Below are positions 57,539-64,000 of a DNA stretch of 64,000 bases, piece by piece. The number at the start of each line of letters is the position of its first letter. The stretch's first letter is position 1. A model generated the notes under the pieces. That model saw nothing but the letters and a program-made list of their open reading frames with translations. It ran no database searches and was not told the origin of the DNA. The position numbers and the translations under genes were made by a program. The stretch covers positions 100,096,083 to 100,160,082 of the forward strand of contig NC_083560.1 in the NCBI RefSeq assembly GCF_019925205.1, written 5' to 3'. Source of the stretch: Metopolophium dirhodum. Taxonomy: Eukaryota; Arthropoda; Insecta; Hemiptera; Aphididae.

Positions 57539-58995
57539 TTACTGTTCCAATGGAGTTCCCCGCAATATCTGCACGGCCCCGGTGGTGTATTATCAGTTGC
57601 TTTTGCAAAACATTTTTTTTTGACCGGGGGGGCTGTTTGTGGGGTTTCCACCATTTTTTTAGTTTTAGGGGTCCATTGTTGTGGGGGCGGGTTGGTGTTG
57701 TCCGTTGCCGGGTCCAAAACGCCTGCGATGCGTCGCAGCTCGCTGAACGTCAATGGCCGGTGTAGACGTATGTGTGTACGGAAAGTGTCACGCGTTAGTC
57801 CGGCGATAATACCTACCAACTCCGATTCGGATAGGCCGGTATTTACGCGGCGCGCCAGCTGGTTTTTAATCAGCACAAATTCCGTTAACGACTGTCTGGG
57901 CGTTTGACGTGTTGACACGATGTCGGCGCGCAATCGAGACTGAATTTCGGCGTTATTGAAATTTTCATAAAATTCCTCCCTAAATTCTGTCCAGGATAGG
58001 TCGAGTGCCCTGATAGAATTGTACCATGTACTCGCCGTTCCTTTTAATTGCGGCTCGACCGCCCTGCACCAACCCGACGGGTGTATACGCGCTTGCGTCA
58101 AAATCGACTCGGTATTGTCTATAAACCGTACGGGGTCCTCGGCCCTAGTTCCTGTGAACTCGGGTAACGAGGCTCTTGCTGTACGCAAGTCCTCGTACGG
58201 TATTAGTACCGAACGTTCATGTACGCGTGCTTCGTATGACGCGTGTTGTGACGCGTGTGTGGTGTGACCCGTATAGTCGTGTTGACTGTCGCGCGTGAAG
58301 AACGGTCGGTTGTTCGTGGCGGCAGTGTGGCTGGCGCTCGGCTGAGCGCCGCCTTCGGTGCGCTCATACGACCTACCCGACTGGTGACTATCGTGTGTAC
58401 GAGTTGTTATGTGTACGGGTGACGAGTGGTTGGTGTACCGCGGGACTGCAAAGTCGTGTGGCTGCTGCGTGGCGGTCGTGCGCGATTCCGTAAAGAACCG
58501 CGTCATGCTTGCCTCGAGCGCCATTAGGCGTGCCTCGAACGACGTTTTGTCGTTCGTTTGTGGCAACGCCAGTTTTAACTTTTGCAGTTGTTCCGCTGCG
58601 GTTTTGAAAGTGTCGGTATTTAATGGGTGTGCGGACTGGCCCTGTTGCATGGTCAGCTGGTTGTCGCAGTCCTCTGGCCGATCGTCCGTTGGTCCTTGAC
58701 TTGCCGTATGGCTTGTCGAGATACCCCTAGCCGATGGTCCGAAAATCTGACTGACGTCCGTGCTTAACAGCGTTGATCGAACGTGTGGTTGTTGTCCAGT
58801 ACCGTCCCCTAATCCTGTAATTGGGGGCTGCACTGGTTCAAACCTCACGTTCTCGGGAACTAGTCCGCTTTCCCTAAGGTGCTCCTCTAGCCTGACATAC
58901 ACATCCGACTTCGACCCGAACACACTGAGTCCGCGGGCCGAGGACTCGCTACGCAGCTCCGCCGACGATAACTGTTGTAACGTTTTACCAGGCAT
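57484..58995 (-). CDS. gag: Gag with N-terminal SAP domain (intact)
   Basis: 503 residues, MPGKTLQQLSSAELRSE to GNGGGVDED. Residues about 5-45 fit a SAP DNA/RNA-binding helix pair (LSSAELRSESSARGLSVFGS; DVYVRLEEHLRE). A long Thr/Ser/His-rich linker leads to the capsid-like retrotransposon gag domain (about 275-425: GTASTWYNSIRALDLSWTEF, FYENFNNAEIQSRLRADIVS, TFSELRRIAGVLD). One zinc knuckle of form C-x2-C-x3-H-x4-C (CRYCGELHWNSKC) lies near the end. It packages element RNA in cytoplasmic particles. The last 55 nt overlap pol. Confidence 0.93.
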   Translation of the reverse strand: MPGKTLQQLSSAELRSESSARGLSVFGSKSDVYVRLEEHLRESGLVPENVRFEPVQPPITGLGDGTGQQPHVRSTLLSTDVSQIFGPSARGISTSHTASQGPTDDRPEDCDNQLTMQQGQSAHPLNTDTFKTAAEQLQKLKLALPQTNDKTSFEARLMALEASMTRFFTESRTTATQQPHDFAVPRYTNHSSPVHITTRTHDSHQSGRSYERTEGGAQPSASHTAATNNRPFFTRDSQHDYTGHTTHASQHASYEARVHERSVLIPYEDLRTARASLPEFTGTRAEDPVRFIDNTESILTQARIHPSGWCRAVEPQLKGTASTWYNSIRALDLSWTEFREEFYENFNNAEIQSRLRADIVSTRQTPRQSLTEFVLIKNQLARRVNTGLSESELVGIIAGLTRDTFRTHIRLHRPLTFSELRRIAGVLDPATDNTNPPPQQWTPKTKKMVETPQTAPPVKKKCFAKATDNTPPGPCRYCGELHWNSKCPNRPTTSGNGGGVDED

Positions 58996-59546
58996 TATGT
59001 ACGATTAAATTACAAATGCTGTTGTTAAGCTGTCGGTCGGTGGGGTAGCTTGTGTTTGGTGTGTGTACATGGTTAAGAGGCTTTTTTTTTTTTCCTGACG
59101 TAAATATTGTGCGCTGTTTACGGAAGTTTATTAGCGATTACGTTGATTGGTCAGCTGTTGACGGTACCGCCGTTGCGTTCCCAGAATAGCCGAACTTGGT
59201 CGACGTACTCGGCGGCGGCAGTTGACGGCTGCAGCGGCTGAAACCGGTTTTGACCTGCGCGCTGTGCTGTTATCGACGGTAATGTCGCGGGACGAAAGGT
59301 AGGCGTTGCGGAGGGGTGGCGGTTGTTATATAACTACTTCCCAATCCGTATCACGGTTATGCACGGCTGCGCGGGATTCCCTGTTACGTGCTAGAAATAA
59401 TTCTTACGTAATGTTCACTGGGAATCCTAGCTAACCAGCAAACACACTCCTGGCTAAAAGTCTTAATATTAACTTAATATAAGCAATCTACCGAGGTATG
59501 TGTCAGCGTGAAAAACTCTTACCTTTTCGCTGGCTTGAGGCGATGA

Positions 59547-59564
59547 TTTCTCTGCGGGGAGCCA
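59547..59564 (-). promoter_or_regulatory. Primer-binding site
   Basis: TGGCTCCCCGCAGAGAAA begins 3 nt after the 5' LTR. TGG complements a tRNA CCA end; the tRNA species was not determined. Confidence 0.6.
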
Positions 59565-59567
59565 ATT

Positions 59568-60004
59568 TGACGCGGCTACGACGGTGGTGGTAGGTGGTCC
59601 GCGGGGAGCCGGTCGTTTATGGGGTAGAATGGGTGGTTTTCGAAACGAATATGACAACACAATTTTGATAAACACTGATTTGTATTTATTAACGTATATA
59701 ATTATATGGAATATTTGTACACGAAACGATATTGACAATAACAAAGAAACGAGAACCACTAACGGCGACTATATGAAAAATATGTAGGTTGTGGTCGTTA
59801 CGTGTGTCTTTTTACTAGTAACTAGTCTACGACGGCCGGTACTCGTTCTACGCGACTCGCCTTCCCGTCCCACCTTGTGCCTTTGTGGCGTGGTGGGGGA
59901 GTTGGCGTTGTCGCGCTGTAGCCCGTAGTGGCGGTTGACGAAAAATGTAGACTGGTCGCTGCGGTACCTGTACTTTGTACTGGTGGCCGCTGCGTACCGT
60001 GTCA
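59568..60004 (-). repeat. 5' LTR
   Basis: 437 bp; partner of 52530-52966. Its outer end is followed by CATC and then a MITE. Confidence 0.95.
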
Positions 60005-60008
60005 CATC

Positions 60009-61150
60009 GGGCGATTGTAAACTCGGCCCGGGGAAAAAAAATATTCAAAAGGTCTATTGTAAACTCGGCCCCAGTTTTTTTCAGGTAAAAATTATTTAGG
60101 TGTAAACTCGGCCCGAGGTTTTTACAGGTAAAAACGATTGACATGTAAACTCGGCCCGGATTTTTTTCAGGTAAAAATGATTGACGTGTAAACTCGGCCC
60201 GAATAAAAATATTATACGTATGAACCATTTAGCATTACCCAGAGGACACCACGAGGAGGTGATTCTCATTATCCTCCAAAAATTATTTTCATTTTCATAT
60301 TATTATTCATAGTATGAAATGCGTTATATAAATTTAAAATTGCATGTGTAAAAATTTAAGTAATATGTTTCATATGTTGTAAAAAAATATAAGTAAAATG
60401 TAATAATGTAAAATGTGTAAAAATATAATAACTAATAATAGGTTATAATATAAATTTATTTTTTGAAGTGAAAAGCCATATGTTTGACGTATTCAGTCAC
60501 CGATATTTCCTTATTTTTATATTTTGTAAGTGTTTTTTCCAATAATTCTTTTTTTTTTAGGTTTTTGTGTTTTGAAACTGAAATGGTGCATTTAGGCTAT
60601 GACAGAATATATATTGGGGTGAGTTGAATTGAAACTTGCATTAAAATGTGCATGAAATGATTCACATGCATTGGTTGTTAAATGCGTATCAACTAATGCA
60701 CAGGCCCACACATCAGGCGGAAAAATAGCGGTTTTCCACGTTGGGACTCAACTATGCTTGCCATCGTGACGGTTGTGTAAACACTAAACACTAGTGAAAC
60801 GTCGTTTCAAAAGTCCAATACGAAAATGAAATTATTTGTCTCAATGTTTAAATATATTTTAGCATTCGAACAAAATATTGTTCACGATAAGATATAGATA
60901 AGTACGTTATTTATTATTTGCAGATAAAATTATGTCGTGATAATTATATATTATTGATCAAAATTATCGGGCCGAGTTTACAACTGGACCTTTTTTATTA
61001 TCTTAAATTTTCCGGCCGAGTTTACAATCTACCTATTTTATTACCTAAAATGTTCGGGCCGAGTTTACAATCGACCTATTTCACTACTTAAAATTTCCGG
61101 GCCGAGTTTACTACAAAAAAGGTAACCGCGGGCCCAGTTTACATTTGCCC
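60009..61150. mobile_element. 1.1-kb MITE with subterminal TGTAAACTCGGCCC arrays
   Basis: Ends GGGCGATTGTAAACTC (left) and, inverted, GGGCAAATGTAAACTG (right). The 8-bp direct repeat GTCACATC flanks it (60001-60008 and 61151-61158). Five direct copies of TGTAAACTCGGCCC lie about 43 bp apart at 60016, 60058, 60101, 60144 and 60187. Five inverted copies lie at about 60968, 61015, 61057, 61099 and 61130. No coding capacity. TSD length and array structure suggest a MULE-type non-autonomous element. Confidence 0.85.
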
Positions 61151-62150
61151 GTCACATCGTATCTGGTACTTCGTCAAGAAATTCTGCATCGGTTGTCTGT
61201 AGAACATTTCTGCTTAACCACGTATTTATAATTCCAAATCTTGTACCAATTTGGTAAACGTTATTTTTTTTGTTGACGACTTTACCAATTATATTTTGTG
61301 TGTCTAATGGTCCACGATCTACCTTTGGAATATTAACTAAAAAGTAATTTCCAACTTCAATTACAACTAATTTCTTATCACTAGCTTGTATCATTTTTTT
61401 TTGCAGCTTTTTTTTGTCCTTCAAAAGCTTCTACTCTTTCTTTCTGAATTTTTTTTTCTTTTACACATGTGTCGCACAAAGATTCTTTGTTTATGATAGA
61501 CACTTTAGAATTGCAATTTTTACAGTCGTATATATTATTATCCTTTTCATTAATTTGTTCGTTATCCTTTTCACTATCTTCTGCTTCTTCGTCACTATCT
61601 ACTTACTTCAGTATTAATTAACTCATTTAAATCTTCTTCTGTTGTAATCGACTGTAAGATATCATTAGGTACATTTTTGCTAGAAAGTCCTATTTTTGGT
61701 TCACTTCCAAATAATGCTTTATAAGGGCTTCTGTTAATTATTCGATGTTTTGAGCAATTTTTTTGCCATTGAAATTTGAGGTAGGTAAGGAGAACAGTAA
61801 ACACATTGGAGGCGCACAGTGAGAACGCGTGCGCACCGGTTGACTGCTATCGCAGAACTGAGCCATACTCTTAAAAAAAATTTGTATTGGATGGTTTTCT
61901 GATTGTTGCTTTATTTCTTTGATCATTTTTAATCGTTCTTCTCTACCTTGTCTTATTTCTTGTAACAATCTTTCCTTGTTGCCTGCTTTTTTTTGTTTTT
62001 CATTAACATTTTTAAATATTTCGTTTGGGACAACATTTGAGGTATTATTCAAATTATTGTCATATTCGTTTGAATATACATTTCGGAGTTGTAGTTTTCA
62101 GTCTGGTTGTAGCTTGCAGTATTCTCAATATTTTTTTCGACCATTATACT
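61151..62150 (-). pseudogene. KRBA2-like integrase-derived gene, main remnant
   Basis: Minus-strand frames in order: KNVNEKQKKAGNKERLLQEI, REERLKMIKEIKQQSENHPI, FFKSMAQFCDSSQP, then after a gap RIINRSPYKALFGSEPKIGL and SITTEEDLNELIN, a one-base shift, SDEEAEDSEKD, a C-x2-C pair (CKNC, LCDTC), and ASDKKLVVIEVGNYFLVNIP and GIINTWLSRNVLQTTDAEFL to the retrotransposon/MITE insertion. SPYKALFG is the end of an integrase catalytic domain; the main integrase core is deleted. KRBA2/SCAND3-like genes come from transposons with a retrovirus-type integrase. The C-terminus is at 52373-52529. Unlikely to be functional. Confidence 0.65.
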
Positions 62151-63009
62151 TGATTTTGTCCTAAAATTTCATATTATGTTTTAATAAACAAAAAAAAAAT
62201 TGTAATTTTTTTAATATAAAATATATAATATTCATAGATTTATATAACAACTATGAATAAAAAAAAGGCAGATCAGCATTGAGGTGGAGGAAGTTTGTCC
62301 ATCGTCCCTTCAGTCCTCGGAAAGGATAGTATAATTTTGCAGTCTTCGATTTGAATGCAATGACTGCATTCGATAAAAAACGATTCTGAGCGAACGGATG
62401 AATATTTTTTATTTTATTAAATATAAATATTATTCGTTTCTATTGCGATAAACAAAGCGTTAAAAATTGAAATCCCATTTTTTCGTAATTTTTCGGTGGT
62501 TTTTTCCGAGGCTTTAATAACTATTGAGAAAATCAAAAAACGACCTCCCAAAAGTATCAACTAGATCCAATTTGCTAAAAGATAAGATACTATATGTCGT
62601 AATCGGAGCTCCCCTTCTGGTAGAAACTTTGTCCACAGGATAAAAAAAAAAAATAAGAAAATAAACATCATTGTAAAACCACTAGATCCATCGCACCACT
62701 CAGAATCTAAAATAAAAAAAAAACTTTAAATAAGTACTACTTTGTAAAACCTTAATATTTTTTTTAAAAAGTTATTACTTTTTAAATTAATGAGCCTTAC
62801 AATAAAAAATATTGATATGTTAAAAAACCATAAAAAATGAACTACCTAATTAGATAAATGTTTCTTTTCTAAAAACCAGATTTACAAATTTACTATACCT
62901 ATTGAAAATTAAAAAAAAATATTTTTAAGTATAAAAAATGATAAAATAAACATAATATGGTGTACATTTTCGTCGAATTTCTATGTTTAAAAGCTTGTAA
63001 AAAATATTG
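62151..63009. other. AT-rich region with dispersed-repeat fragment
   Basis: Around 62370-62400 AAACGATTCTGAGCGAACGG is the inverse of the repeat core seen at 22425 and 45360. The rest is AT-rich with poly-A runs. No gene recognised. Confidence 0.4.
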
Positions 63010-63189
63010 AGAAAATAGTGTTTACCTTCTCTCCTCTTCTTGTTCGTTCAAAAAGCTTTATGCGTCATCATTGTATTTTGATTTATTTTTTGCAGCTGAA
63101 CCAGTACCCATTTTCATTTTTTTTAAAGTTTAAGTTTTTTTGTATGAGTCTCTAATAGTTCTCCATCGTGTCTTGCAATCATTAGCTAA
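63010..63189 (-). pseudogene. MADF domain exon of a fifth Harbinger copy
   Basis: Minus strand after an acceptor GTTTTAG reads ANDCKTRWRTIRDSYKK, a stop/frame change, MKMGTGSAAKNKSKYNDDA, a stop, and SFLNEQEERR. The W-R-x-IRDSY-K block is the second half of a MADF domain. It lies opposite and just 21 bp upstream of the transposase exon at 63211. Confidence 0.65.
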
Positions 63190-63210
63190 AACTTTATATT
63201 ATATTTTTTA

Positions 63211-64000
63211 CAGATTTTTGGCTACAGGAGAGAGTTACAGGTCCTTAGCGTTTCAATTTAGAATTTCGCATAGTTGGATAAGCATAATAGTACGAGAAGT
63301 CCTTACAGCAATTTGTGCAAAATTGAAAAATATAGCAATTCCACAACCAACTGAAAATCTTTTAAACAATGTTTCCGCAGAGTTTTATAAAGCATGTAAT
63401 TTTCCGAACTGCTGTGGTGCGATGGATGGAAAACATATTCGTATTGTTTGTCCCGCTGACTCTGGCTCAATGTACTTTAATTACAAGTCTTTTTTTTCCA
63501 TTGTACTATTGGCGTTAGTTGATGCAAATTATAAGTTTTTTTTGTGGACATAAGGTCCTACGGGAAAGAAGGCGACGCTGGTATTTTTCCTAAATCAAAT
63601 CTGGGAAAATTAATTTCATCTGGGGAATTTCCATTTCCAGAGCCTAAGTGTTTACCATTTACAGATATAGTTTTACCTCATGTTTTCGTGGGGGACGAAG
63701 CATTTAAATTAACAAATAATATGATGAGACCATATCCTCGAGAACAGTCAAAGGCAGATGTCACAAAAGCAATTTTTAACTACCGACTAAGTCGAGCTCG
63801 AAAAACTACTGTAAATACTTTTGGAATTCTGTGTCAGTCGTTCAGAGTATTTTTCACTCCAATCAATATTCTACCAGAAACAATTGATGATTTGGTGATG
63901 GCGGCTTGTATTATTCATAACTTATTACGAGATGAACGTACAAATTATTCGTTTAAGTATTCGAATGAAAATGATATAAATATGGAACTTCCGAAAAACA
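63211..64000 (+). pseudogene. PIF/Harbinger transposase, catalytic exon (runs off window)
   Basis: After an acceptor TTTTTTACAG the exon opens FLATGESYRSLAFQFRISHS, then EVLTAICAKLKNIAIPQPTE, NCCGAMDGKHIRIVCPADSG and DANYKFF. A frame change in the T-run at 63533-63541 follows, then DIRSYGKEGDAGIFPKS, PHVFVGDEAFKLTNNMMRPY, LSRARKTTVNTFGIL and MAACIIHNLLRDERTN to the window end. D of MDGKH and D of GDEAF are present, but the catalytic E of VVENTFG is Val (TTVNTFG). The first exon would be expected to the left on the plus strand and was not found. Confidence 0.85.

Larger units (their letters stand above)
52530..60004 (-). mobile_element. Ty3/gypsy LTR retrotransposon, nearly complete
   Basis: Two 437-bp LTRs (52530-52966 as 3' LTR, 59568-60004 as 5' LTR) differ at six sites by my count. 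Each begins TG and ends CA on the minus strand. The target duplication is CATC (52526-52529 and 60005-60008). Internal order on the minus strand: PBS, Gag, Pol (protease, RT, RNase H, integrase), an extra ORF, polypurine tract. Integrase after RT/RNase H defines Ty3/gypsy. GC content is clearly higher than the neighbours. Defects: one frameshift and one stop in pol, one frameshift in the extra ORF. Confidence 0.95.

Noticed and set aside
60016..60200. 43-bp spaced TGTAAACTCGGCCC repeats as a CRISPR or satellite
   Set aside because: Only five copies, mirrored inverted at the other end of an element with an 8-bp TSD.

Overview
The window looks like repeat-dense insect DNA, most likely from an aphid or close relative. 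It is AT-rich, has short introns with GT/AG borders, carries an interstitial run of the arthropod telomere unit TTAGG, and is built almost entirely of transposon families common in aphid genomes. I found no tRNA, rRNA, CRISPR array or clear single-copy host gene. Organism assignment is inference; element calls rest on visible protein motifs, terminal inverted repeats (TIRs) and target-site duplications (TSDs).

Layout. 0-9.4 kb: decayed CACTA-like, piggyBac, LTR/gag and PIF/Harbinger pieces, plus a complete but frameshifted hAT (4767-7539, 8-bp TSD). 11.7-15.7 kb: an 11-exon minus-strand gene fusing a Mutator-like transposase to a YqaJ-type nuclease, broken only by one base in a homopolymer. 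16.6-17.5 kb: 3' end of a LINE. 18.04-23.92 kb: an intact PIF/Harbinger element (TSD TTA) with two antiparallel genes whose exons lie in each other's introns; an intact FLYWCH/MULE element (9-bp TSD) sits inside it. 24.1-30.3 kb: hAT remnants, a solo LTR and a second Harbinger copy. 30.3-42.5 kb: a nested stack, in which a broken minus-strand piggyBac gene holds a mariner-like element and a third Harbinger copy, and that copy holds a young ISL2EU-type element (279-bp TIRs, THAP transposase plus SWIM/YqaJ nuclease). 43.6-47.0 kb: a fourth Harbinger copy. 47.0-52.0 kb: one hAT inserted into another. 52.5-60.0 kb: a near-complete minus-strand Ty3/gypsy retrotransposon (437-bp LTRs, Gag with SAP domain, Pol, extra ORF) inserted into a KRBA2-like integrase-derived gene, followed by a 1.1-kb MITE at its LTR edge. 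63-64 kb: a fifth recognisable Harbinger pair running off the end.

The recurring theme is the two-gene Harbinger module: a DDE transposase and a MADF/BESS DNA-binding protein on opposite strands, interleaved. A second theme is that two unrelated DNA transposons here each carry a YqaJ (PD-(D/E)XK) nuclease, one as a separate gene and one fused to the transposase. Apparently intact coding units are the Harbinger pair at 18-24 kb, the MULE transposase, the SWIM/YqaJ gene, and Gag.
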